A stretch of 64,000 nucleotides of DNA, from the NCBI GenBank assembly GCA_004431415.1, contig QPMI01000101.1, positions 1 to 64,000 of the forward strand, written 5' to 3'. Of the stretch, positions 32,881 to 42,875 are shown one piece after another. The notes under the pieces were generated by a model that saw only the letters and a program-made list of their open reading frames with translations, did not search any database and was not told where the DNA came from. Made by a program: the position numbers and the translations under genes. The first letter of the stretch is position 1. Each line of letters begins with the position of its first letter. Source of the stretch: Cyanophora paradoxa. Taxonomy: Eukaryota; Glaucocystophyceae; Cyanophorales; Cyanophoraceae.

Positions 32881-33971
32881 CTACTCCTCGTCGGCGGCCT
32901 CGTTGCGGCGCCCGGGGCGGGCGGCGCGGGCGCGGGCACCCCCGGCGGCCTCGCCCTCGCCGTCGTAGTCGTCGCGGCGGTCGCGGGCGCCGGGGCGGGC
33001 GACGCGGCCGATGCAGGTGTAGCCCTGAATGACGAGGCGGGCGCCCTCGCGGCGCACGTCCAGGTCCCAGAACTTGCTGTGCGCCGGGCTCGGCAGCTCC
33101 CCGTGCAGCCGCAGCGCGAACGGCTTCACCCACGACCCCTCCACCGGCTGGATCTTCACCACGATGATCCCCTCCTCCGGCAGCTGACCCCCGCCCCGCC
33201 CCCTTGTCGGCCCCTTGGGATGGAACGAACGGGGCGGGAGGGGGGTACCGCGAGGACGACGACGCCGCGGACCGAGAAGTAGTCCTCGATGGTGGCGCAG
33301 CCGTTCGGGGGGGTCAGGTTCTTGCCCTCCTTGTCCACGTCCGGCTTGAGGACCGGGTTCCGCACCTTGGGCGCGCGGGGGAGCGTCAAGGCGCCTCCCT
33401 CGCCGCCCGGCGGGGCGGAGGCGACGGCGTACCCCGGCGACGTCCACGCGGAGCTCGGTACCCTGCCCGCCGTCGATCCGGGTCTTCGGGTACACGACCT
33501 GGGCCCCAGGGGATCGATCGGCAAGGCGGGGGAGCGCGGGGTGGGGCCGGGGCGCACGAAGGTTTGCTTCTGCTCGAGATCGATCTTCTGAATGAACTGG
33601 TTCATGGAGGAGACGACGCGCGCGTCCATCACCGTCCCGTCCTCTGCGGCCAGCTGGCCTATCCGGGGGTTCTCCGCGCTCGGCACGAAGCTGCGTGTCG
33701 CCGCTTAGAAAGGAACTCGAAACGAAGAAAACTGAGAAACGAAAGGAGGGCGCGCGGACCGGCCGGAGATGATGCCGATGGCGCGGTACTGGAATTCGGT
33801 CGGCTTCGGGAAGACCATCGGGCGATCCTGCGACGTCTCCTCGGTCCCCGTGGAGCCGCTCGCCGCCTCAGCCGCCACTGAGGACGCTGCTGTGCGCGGG
33901 AAGCGGCGTCGGATCCAACTCCGGAACGGAGGGGCGCGGGTATGCAAGCACCTGCGTTGATGCCCTCGCAA
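32881..33971 (-). CDS. Conserved plastid/cyanobacterial-type protein of unknown function
   Basis: The minus-strand exons read as one conserved protein: FPKPTEFQYRAIGIISG (about 33.8 kb), PRIGQLAAEDGTVMDARVV with SSMNQFIQKIDLEQKQTF (33.67-33.56 kb), VVYPKTRIDG with ELRVDVAG (about 33.5-33.43 kb), CATIEDYFSVRGVVV (about 33.3-33.26 kb), LPEEGIIVVKIQPVEGSW and SKFWDLDVRREGARLVIQGY. The pattern YRAIG, DG, a VYPKTR strand, a (S/Y)FS(V/I)RG strand and FWDL...REG...LVIQ matches an uncharacterised plant/cyanobacterial family as I recall it. The upstream sequence is Arg/Ser/Ala-rich with few acids (RRFPRTAASSVAAEAASG), consistent with a plastid transit region. The tail is Arg/Glu-rich, with the stop at 32881. 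The start is not fixed; the next ATG-led frame begins at 34288. Confidence 0.65.
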
Positions 33972-34836
33972 AGCTGCAGCGCCGAGCGCACGCCCTTCGA
34001 TGCCGATGCTGACAACTTACGGCCCAAGAAGCTCGAGGCGCGGAAAGACCTGCGATCAGGGCGGGTCGGCGACCCGCGACGCGCGCGCTCGTTGCTCGGG
34101 CTGCCGGACCGGAGCTCGAAGGCGTCGCATGTCCTCAGGTTAGAGGAGGACGGAACGGCGACAGAATCCGCTCGTTGGCGCAGGGCTGCCGGCCGCTCGG
34201 ACGCTGAGTGGGTCCGGCTATGGAACTGCGCGACAGCGCTGCCGCCGCTGGCAACGATAGGGAAGCCGACGCAGAAGCCTTGCGCCATGCTCCTTCGAAG
34301 ATCGTAGAACTGTCGCGCCGCGCGCGCGGCGCGTCAGGTTTACGATCTTTTCGCGAATCCATAGAGAAGGCCCAAACCTGCCTGTATGCGACTGCAGACT
34401 GCGAGCTAGCTCGTCGGAAGGCCCCAGGTGCTCAGACGAAACAAGCGCTGCTTCGACGGTCGGGGGGTACGCAGCCCGACCTGCCCTGTCTGCCGGACCC
34501 CCAGCCCGTCTCGCCGTCATCGAGCGCGCGTCCGCCAAATTCATTACCGTCCGCACTGCCGTGCCGCGCGCGAGGTAGCGTCCATTGTCTGGGCAGCCAT
34601 AGTCCGCCGAACGCTCCGCGGCTCCGCCAGGGCCCAGGAGAGGGAACCGGCGCTTCGGTCAGCTGTGATTCGTCTGCGGTCTCCGCGGCACGACGCAGGA
34701 TGGGTTCCGGGGAAGTCGCGCCTTCTGCGCCGCTGGGCCTGTCGATCTCCGTGCCGCCGCCAACCCCTCTCGGAACCAGCAGCGGGAATGCAGCATCGGG
34801 CGGCCTGACTCCGATTTCGGGGTCGAACGGAGGTCC
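33972..34836. other. Divergent spacer between plastid-type and TPR genes
   Basis: Ser/Arg-rich open frames occur on both strands, including a 209-codon minus-strand frame from 34288 that could be the 5' exon and presequence of the plastid-type gene, and a 228-codon plus-strand frame from 34208 that could precede the TPR gene. Neither is supported by a motif, so they are left uncalled. Confidence 0.4.
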
Positions 34837-37118
34837 GTGGCGGCGGGTCGGGGCGGGGCGCGCTGGCCTGATTTTCTCGAGCTCGCAGGCCTGAGTCCCA
34901 GTGTCCGATCTGCCAACAACGTGAACAAAGACCACACGCACATCGTGAATACGGCTAAGCGAGCGGTGTCAATGGGAGAGAAAACGTACGGGGCGTCGAG
35001 CCCGCGCGTGCTGACCCAGCTCATGAACGTGAGCCTGCCCCTCGCCTGCGCGCCGGCCGCCCCGCCTGACCGGCCGCCCCCCCGCAGCTCGCCACTCTAC
35101 ACGCGTTCGCCCGCCCGCCCGTCCTGCTAGCTGCCGCCGCGCCCGACGGGGCGGCGCTCGCTTGCAGGGCGCAAGGGAAGGTCGGGGAGGCAATGGAGAC
35201 TTACCAGCAGATTCTCGCGGCGCGCGTCGCGGCGCACGGGGAGACGCACGAGGACGTGGCCGAGACGCTCGCCTCGATGGCCTCTGCCCTGCACCGCGCC
35301 GGCCGCGCCGGCGAGGCGGCTGAGCACTTCGCCCGCGCCTGCGCCGTGCGCGAGCGGCTCGTCGGCGGCGAGAGCCTCGAGCTGGCCGGCTGGCTCGCCA
35401 AGCTGGGCGTGCTGTACCGAGCGGCGGGGGACCTGGAGCGCGCGTGGGAGGCGCAGGCGCGCGCCCTCGCCATCCGCGAGGCGCAGCAGCTGCCGGACGC
35501 GCACCCGGACGTGGCGGCCTCGCTCTCGCAGCTGGCGGACCTCGCGCAGGCGACCGAGGGCCGCTCGCACGAGGCGGCGCGGCTGCTGCGGCGCGTGCTG
35601 GCGGCGCGGGAGGCGGAGCTGGGGGAGGAGGACGAGGAGACGCTGCTCGCGATGAACAACCTCGCGCTCTGCCTCAAGGGCGCCGGCCAGTTCGACGAGG
35701 CCCTGGCGCTCTACGGGCGGGCGCTGGCCGTCGAGGAGCGCACGCTCGGGCCCCGCCACCCGGACCTCGCCCCGCTCCTCTGCAACACCGCCGCCCTCCA
35801 CACCGCCCGCGGCGAGCCGGCCGCCGCCGTCCCCCTCCTCCGCCGCGCCGCCGAGCTCTGGGAGGAGGCGCGCACCCCTCCCCCTCGCTTCTATCCCCAA
35901 CCTCTCCTGACCCCCGGGCAGGCGGGGGACGTTGCGAACCAGGCGGGGGGGCTACACAACCTAGCGCGGGCCCTTCGCGTGCGGCCGGACCCGGCCCGTC
36001 CCTCCCAGGGGTACGGCGCACGATGCGGCCGCGCAGGGCGGGGGTGACTTCGCGGGCGCTGAGGAGCAGTTCGGAAGGGCGCTGGCGCTGAAGCGTGAGG
36101 CGTTCGGCAGGCGCGGCGCCCCTGCCCGCGTTGCCCCCCCCCCCCCCCCCCCCGCCCCGGTTGCGATGGGGTACCGCGCAGGCGGCACGCGACGGTGGCG
36201 ACGACGCTCAACTCGCTCGGCGTCCTCGAGAAGTCCCGCGGGCACCTCGACCAGGCCGCCGCCCTCCTCAAGGCCCGTACCCCTCCCTCCCCCCCCTCCC
36301 CCGGCGCTGAACTGATTTGTGGGCACAGGAGGCGCTGGAGATCCGGGAGGCGGCGCTGGGGCGGAGCAGCCCCGAGTTCGCCGAGTCGCTGAACAACCTG
36401 TGCGCGCGCCGCGTGCCCCCCGCGCCACCGCGGCCGACGCGTGCCCCCCCTCCAGCGCGGCGTGCGAGCAGGCGCTGGGGAGGCACGCGGAGGCGCTCGC
36501 GCTCTACAGGGAGGCCCTCGCCCTGCGCGCCGCCGTGCGCCGGCCCCGCCCCGCCCCGCCGGCGCTGCTCCTCTCAGCGGGGCGGGGGCAGGCGTGCGGG
36601 GAGGACTCGCTCGAGGCGGCGACGGTGCTGAACAACTGCGGGGCCTGCTGCCGGGCCCTCGGGCGCCTCGAGGAGGCCTCCGAGGCCTATGAGCGCGCCC
36701 TCGCTGCCTGCGAAGGCCGCCCCGGCGAACCCGGCGCCCCGCCCTTCGCCGCCGTCCTCCTCTCCAACCTCTCCGAGCTGTCCGCCCCCCCGCCCCCCCG
36801 AGCCCCGCCGGCTCGCCGTTGCCGGCTGCGAGTTGACGGCCGGCGCGGGCGGCGCAGGTACGCGCGCATGGGCGACGCGGCGAGGGCGCGCGAGGCGGCC
36901 GAAGAGGCGCTGGCGCACCTGCGGCAGCTCCTCCCCGCGGGACCGCGGAGGCCGCGGGCCCGAGGAAGGGCGGGGCGGGGGCGGGCAGCAGGCAGCGGGG
37001 CGGCGGGGGGGGCGGGCGGGGGCCGCCGGCGGTGGACCTTGGGGCCCTCTACCGGCACCTCTCCCGCTCCCTCGCCGCCCTCCCCTCCGGCTCCGGCTCC
37101 GGCTCTGGCTCGAGGTAG
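34837..37118 (+). CDS. Tetratricopeptide repeat protein (kinesin-light-chain/NPHP3-like TPRs)
   Basis: Scaffold protein made of repeated 42-residue TPR units of the TPR_12 type. Examples in order: AVSMGEKTYGASSPRVLTQL; GKVGEAMETYQQILAARVAA with HEDVAETLASMASALHRAG; EAAEHFARACAVRERLVGG; DLERAWEAQARALAIREAQ; DEETLLAMNNLALCLKGAGQ; FDEALALYGRALAVEERTLG with RHPDLAPLLCNTAALHTARG; then, split by introns, TVATTLNSLGVLEKSRGHLD, EALEIREAALGRSSPEFAE, SLEAATVLNNCGACCRALGR and ARAREAAEEALAHLRQLL. The longest exon (about 35170-35920) is uninterrupted. The C-terminus is SLAALPSGSGSGSGSR, with TAG at 37116-37118. At least nine TPRs. The start is uncertain because the first visible exon has no good ATG. Partner and pathway cannot be told. 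Confidence 0.82.
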
Positions 37119-37612
37119 CGGGCCGGGCCCTCCGCCCCGCCCCGCCCCGCCGCTCCCCGCCCCGCCGCGCAAGTGCAGCATCACCATAGATCGAGTCCCT
37201 TCTCGGCCGGTCGCCCACCGGCATCGCATACTCGCATAATCCGCTTCCTTTGCAGCTTAGTCGTCGAATTTCGCAGCTCGTTCGATGTACAGGCCCTTTT
37301 CATAGAGGTGTTGAATCTAATAGCCCCTAAAATGTGACGGCGCGCAGCAAGCCTGTGCCCAGGTGCGGATCTAGAGAGCTGTGGCCTGCTGGAGCTCGTC
37401 GGACCGGAGTCCACATCGCAGGCGAGGCCCGGGGCAGGGGGTACGTAAACGTCACAATTCAGGGTTGCCGGCGCCCGGCGTCTGGTGCACGTGCACCGGG
37501 TATCAAGCCACGTTTCAAACGCGACCCTGAAGCGGCTGCATTGGCTTTGTGCACAGCTTCGGGCCCCGACCACACCAGCTCGCGGACGTACGCGGACGAG
37601 CGAAGCCGCCGG
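37119..37612. other. Spacer between TPR and serpin genes
   Basis: Tandem-oriented genes flank it, and it should carry the TPR 3' end and the serpin promoter. The middle (37240-37340) is lower GC. No exon recognised. Confidence 0.45.
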
Positions 37613-39545
37613 ATGGGGTCGCAGGCAGGGAAGGGTGCGGGCGCCGGTGTCGAGCCGGCGCACGCCCTCGCGTTCAGCCGGAGCCTGCAGGCGCTCGCAG
37701 GCAAGCTGTACGAGCACCTTAACGCGAGCGTGCGTGCGAGCCTTCGCCCTTCTGCACAGCCCTAGGCCTTCGAACGTGCGTGAACTTTGCGCAGAATGGG
37801 GCGGGGAACCTGGTCTTCTCGCCGCTGAGCGTCTCGGTGTGCCTGGCGCTGGCGCTCGAGGGCGCGCTCGGCGAGACGCGCCGCGAGATGCTCGCGGCGC
37901 TCGAGGTCCCCGAGGACGACGCCGCGCGCCGCAGCGCCGCCGCAGCCGCCGTCCGTGCGCCACAGCTGCAGCCATCGGCTGCAGACGTGAATCGGCAGCT
38001 CATGCTCAGCCCCGGGCGGCAGATGCGGTGACGGGCGCCGGCTCCGGTGCGCTCCTGGCGAGCGGGGCTTTCGCGGACAAGACGATGACGCTGCTGCCGG
38101 CCTACGCGAAGGCCATCGGCCAGTACGCCGCCGCTGTCCGCCAGGTTCGAAGCTTGGGCCAAGAAACCCTCGGCTTTGCGCTCTCGGACCAGTCCGACGC
38201 ACGCGGGGCCGCCGGGCGGTAGGTCGATTTCGCGGGGGCGCCGGGTGCGTCGCTCGCCGCTATAAACGGATTCGTCGCCGACGCGACCGGCAATCTCATC
38301 CGCGAGATTCTCAGCCAGGCCTGCCCGTCCCCTCAGCTCCAGTACCCCCCGGCCCCCCGCCCCCCTGACGCCTCCCCCGCTCCCCCGCAGGTCGGGCCCG
38401 ACACGCGCCTCGTGCTCGTCAACGCTCTGTACTTCAAGGTGGCGTCGTACCCCCGGCGCCGCTCTGACGGTCCCCTCTCGGTAACCCCCGACTCGTTAGG
38501 ACGCCTGGGTACACCCCTTCCCGAAGTCGCGGACGGCGCCGCTGCCCTTCCACACCGCCCCCGGCTCCTCGCGCGACGTCCCCACCATGCGTGTCTCCGC
38601 GTGTGCATGTACCCCCTCCTTCACAATCCCTGCAACCCCTTCTGAGCCCAGTGCTCCCAGGAGCTTCAAGTACGCCCACCTCGCCGACGCGGGCGCCGAG
38701 CTCCTCGAGCTGCCCTTCAAGTCCGCCCTGTACCCCCCTCGGACAAAGATGTCCCCCCATCGACGCGCGCGCACCGCGACCGGCAGGGGAGGGGCGTCGA
38801 TGCTGCTGCTGCTGCCGGGCGAGGGGGGCACGCTCGAGGGCGCACTGGCGTGGCTCGCCAAGGAGGGCCCCTGGCCGGCCCGCCTCTGCACCCTCGCCGA
38901 CACCGCCGCCCCCCAGCAGATCACCGTCCGTCGCCCCTCTTGCCCTTCTCACCCCCTTCCGAACCCCGGTGCCCCTGCGGCCCCGTGGCAGCTCTTCCTC
39001 CCCAAGTTCGTCGCGGAGATGCGGGCCGCCCTTCCAGAGGCTCTGAAGGCGCGAACTCCCCCCCCCCGGGCTCCCGAGTCGTCCGTTTTGTGCAGCTGAG
39101 TGCCTCTGCACGCACCAGGCGATGGGGATGCGGCGGGCGTTCGGGGAGGGGGCGGACTTTGGGGGGATGGCCCCCGAACGTGCGCGTACCCCCGCCCTCC
39201 AGCTGTACCAGCGGAAGCGAGCGGCGGGGGCAGCGCTGTTCGTGTCGGAGGTGGCGCACGCGGCGCGGTACGAGGTGGGGGAGGAGGGCGTGGAGGCGGC
39301 GGCTGCCACGGCCGTCGTCATGTCCCGCTGCGCCCTCGTCATCCCCCGCGACAAGCAGGCGCCCCCGCCCCGCCCCGCCCCCGCCCCCGCCCTCGGCTCG
39401 CCTCGAAGCGGGGCCTCGCCAGCGAGGGCCTGACCGAGCCGCGCAGGTGCACGCCGACCGGCCCTTCGCCTATGCGCTGCGGCACGCGCCAAGCCGCTCC
39501 CTGCTCTTCCTCGGCGCCCTCCGCGACCCCTCCCCGGCCAAGTAG
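37613..39545 (+). CDS. Serpin, inhibitory type
   Basis: Serine/cysteine protease inhibitor of the serpin fold. The ATG at 37613 opens an exon ending ALAFSRSLQALAGKLYEHLN; then NLVFSPLSVSVCLALALEGA with GETRREMLAAL (37.80-37.90 kb); ASGAFADKTMTLLPAY; INGFVADATGN; DTRLVLVNALYFK; FKYAHLADAGAELLELPFK; SMLLLLPGEGGTLEGALAWL; LFLPKFVAEMRAALPEAL; MGMRRAFGEGADFGGMAPER; and ALFVSEVAHAARYEVGEEG. The reactive-centre hinge EEGVEAAAATAVVM (from about 39277) keeps the small-residue P15-P9 pattern that lets inhibitory serpins insert the loop. After a last intron, DRPFAYALRHAPSRSLLFLG and the end DPSPAK stop at 39545. No signal peptide or C-terminal retention signal is evident, so it is probably cytosolic. 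Many short introns; some junctions are not resolved. Confidence 0.88.
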
Positions 39546-40018
39546 CTGGGAAATTAAATCGATCGCGGTTCGCGACCGGCGGGACCGGTGCCGGTTCGGT
39601 GCTAGCGCGTATATGCGTAGTGGCTCTGAACTACAAACTGAACACCAAAACAAATGAGCCGCTGCACGTAGATGAGGAGTGGAGGTGCAATCGCAAGATC
39701 TAGATCATTATCGTGACCTAGTTATTCACCTAAGATAATTCGACTGGAAAACGGAAACCAGACTCTCAAGGGAAGCTGCATATATATAATATACCCTTAA
39801 GCTTGTCCGGCGGTCCTCGATCGTCGCAAGGGATGCATTGTTCAAGATAGAACCAAACTGCGCGTGCGTACAGCTAAAAGAGTATAGACTGATATCGATT
39901 ACAAAAAGTGAGTCGCGATCATCGGATCGTGAGCCCGGAAGACATATGCATGAGCTAAAATTAATTTGCTAACACTGCAACGTTAACCGCTGGGCGTGTA
40001 CGCGGCTAGTGCTCAAGG
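39546..40018. other. Low-GC convergent intergenic region
   Basis: Clearly lower GC than the flanking genes, with CATATATATAATATACC near 39779 and GATATCGATTACAAAAAG near 39891. It holds the 3' ends of the serpin (+) and the membrane-protein gene (-). No gene seen. Confidence 0.55.
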
Positions 40019-42279
40019 TCACTTCTTCGAATTCTCGCCCTCGTCGCTGCTAGAGCCGTCCTTCTTGCCCTTGCCCTTCTTGTCGGCGCCCTTGCCGCCC
40101 TTGCCGCCCTTGCGCTTGGCGCCGTGCTTCCCTTCCTCCTCCTTGTCGTCCGACTCGTTGGCGATGGGCGCCATCCACCCGACCTGCGCTCGCGCGGCTC
40201 GCGCGCAGCCCGAGCCCGGGCCCGAGCTCGGGGAGGGGCACCTCGGAGAGGATGGCGGCCTCGGCCTGGAGGACGAGCTTGTCGACGTTGGCGCGCTTCA
40301 GCTTGTCGCCGCGGCCCAGCGCCGCCCACCAGACCAGCAGGTTGTTCAGCTCCGTGATCGCCATGTTCATCCGCATCCTGCGCCCCGCGCCGCTCGGCTC
40401 AGGGGGACAGGCCGGGGCTGCGACACACGAAGAGCGCGGCGCACAGCCTCATCTCAAGCCTGCGCAAAGAATCGAAGAAGTGAGATGATGAATGAATTCG
40501 AGTATATATTTAACTAAGAGCGAAAATTGGAGGTTCGAATTCAGCCAAATGATACACACTTTTCAAGCTCCTGGAAGGCCGTGAGGACCGACACGGCGCT
40601 GCGCAACGGCGGGCGCTGTCAGAGGGCTTTATACAGGATGCATGTATTCCGATTCGAATTCGGATTCGGGATCGGCGACGCGGCACCCGGTGGTGAGGGC
40701 GATCCAGATGCGAAAGTTGAGCGCGCCAAGCACCGCCCCGAGCCTGCGCGCGCCGCGCGTGAGGCCGGCTCAGGCGCGCGCGGCGGCTTCGGGATCGGAG
40801 TTCAAAGCCGCGCGCACCCGCCAACCAAATAGCTGACGATCTGTAGGAACTTGAGCCAGAGGCTGCGCGCGCCCCTCGGTCAACACTCGTCACACCTCGA
40901 AACGCGGCCCTCCAGACAACGAAAAACGGGCACCTGAGCTCCTTGCTTTCCTTGCGGAAGCGGCGGATCTTCGGCTGCACGCGCAGCTTGATGTACTGGT
41001 CGGGCTCCAGTTGCGCGAACCCGTTGTCCTCCGGCTGCGCTCGAGCCGTTCCCAGTCAATTCGTTACGGCTCGCTATCCAGACCGGTCGAGGGAGGGCCG
41101 GGGGAGGGGGTGAGGTGGGGGAAGAGGGGGGGGGGGGAGGGGGGGGGGAGAAGGGGAGAGGGGTGGGTGGGTGGGGGGCTGGCGCACGTGAATCCACTCC
41201 ATGGCGCGGACGTCGCTGAAGCCGGCCTTCTCCTTCGACGCCTCCGGCTCGCCCTCCTCCTGCGCCCGCCCGCGCACATCGATCCGACGTCGACGTCCGC
41301 CCGGATCCGCCGCGCGATTCAATGTTCGTGCAAATTGAATGCAGCGATATTCGGAGGATCGCATATGCAAATAGTCTGCCTAAAATTAGGAGGAAGGCTT
41401 CGAGGGGCAGACCGAGGCGAGCATCTGGAGGCGCGCGAGGCCGCGGTCGTCCGTCTCGGGGAACTGCGCCGAATCCGGCCCCCGGAGAGCATTGATACCG
41501 CATTCGAACAGGAAGGGCGCCGGGCGGGGGGGGGGAGGGGGGCCACGGCGGAGGGCGCGCACGATGATGAAGGGCTGCTTGTTGCGCTTGTCGACCCGCA
41601 CGATCTTCTTCCTGCGCGCCCCGCTCAACAACGCCTCTCGCTGAGATCTCAAACGGCAGGCTCTAGCTTTCTCGAGTCGAGTCGACGCACGCGGTGGAGT
41701 CGAGGGAAGACGAGTTGATCTCCCCCTGCATGAGCCGCGTGCTGATGCCCTTGACTGCAGCCGAAGTTTCAGAGCAGAGAGAGATGCATAGAGGCACTAG
41801 ATCGCTTAAAACAGCGCTGGCTGCGCGGGGGACCTTTCTCGGCGAGCTTGAGCGGCCCGTTCTTGTCCCGGTAGTCGAGGCCGGCCTTAGTGCGGAACTT
41901 CATCAGCTCCGCCTTGATGAACTCGGCGGAGACCGTCAGCCCCGCGAACTTAGCTGCACGTTGCGTCCAGCTAGCGTCAGCGTCTTCGAAGAGCGCGGTT
42001 TAATTTTGGTCGGGGCGCACAGGTGGCGCTGAGGCGGCTGCTGATGCTCAGCAGCGCTGTCAGCACGATGGGCCACAGCACGGAAAGCGTGCTCAGGAAC
42101 ACGTCGATTTTGTACTGCGCGCCGGCCCGCACCGCGTCACATGTCGGGCGCCGTCGGACGTTGACCGAAACTGGACGCGTGCGGACCTGCCGCCAGTCCG
42201 ATCCGTTGATGCAGTAGCCCAAGACGCCGGGGACCGCGGGGGTGGCCCCCGTACAGTTCGAGGTCTGCGAGTTCGCCAT
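40019..42279 (-). CDS. Single-pass membrane protein with Lys-rich tail, function unknown
   Basis: Family not recognised. The ATG at 42279 gives MANSQTSNCTGATPAVPG with two N-glycosylation sequons (NCT, NGS), then AQYKIDVFLSTLSVLWPIVL, a likely membrane helix (about 42115-42040). Further minus-strand exons: SAEFIKAELMKFRTKAGLDY with RDKNGPLKLAEK (41.92-41.83 kb), GISTRLMQGEINSSS, KKIVRVDKRNKQPFIIVRAL, FPETDDRGLARLQMLAS, GFSDVRAMEWIHV, LEPDQYIKLRVQPKIRRF, SVLTAFQELEK, MAITELNNLLVWWAALGRGD with KLKRANVDKLVLQAE (40.37-40.25 kb), and WMAPIANESDD followed by a GGKGGKG/KKGKGKK tail and EGENSKK. TGA is at 40019-40021. The modest lumenal segment and long basic cytosolic part suggest an ER or endomembrane protein (inference). 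At least nine introns. Confidence 0.6.
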
Positions 42280-42875
42280 TGGTCACGCTTTGTATGATCG
42301 AGGCCACACAAATATATTTTAAAACAAGAAGAGCGAGGGACCTGGAAGAAAGCGTCGAGCACGACCTGAACAACACATGTACACAGGAAGAAACTCCTCG
42401 AGTTAGCGTAGATTTTAAGGAGCTTGAAATGCTTGAAATGCATGAGGGCGCAACGGACCGTAACAATGGAGAGAAGCCCGAAAAGTTGAATGAAGAACTG
42501 CACGCAAGTACGTAGTACGTATACGGGCGCGCTCAACGTACGAAAGCGCAGAAGCCAAACGCGTTTGAGCAAGGAATAGGCGCACGTTCAGAGCTCGCCC
42601 GATGAGCCGCTGCTTTTCGCCGCTACGGTGCCACAGCGCGTACCGAATCCAGCAGTCTGCTCACGGTCGGATCCGAAGGCGATATCGAGCAAATCAAATT
42701 GATCGCAAGACGGCTCCAGATTCATGATCTTTATATCTAGAATTATTAGAAGGCCGAACGTGGCCGCACCCGTGAGGATTATGCGCGTGTCATCTGCGTT
42801 TTGCACGGGGCTGCGCCGCGCGGCATCAGCAAGCTTAAGCGGCATCACGTGGGAATCGGGAGTGGGGGTGGGGCG
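42280..42875. other. Spacer between two minus-strand genes
   Basis: Lower-GC spacer, probably the promoter of the membrane-protein gene. A minus-strand frame at 42848-42588 includes DDTRIILTGAATFGLLIILD, which is hydrophobic, but it has no splice link that I can defend to either neighbour, so it is not called. Confidence 0.4.
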
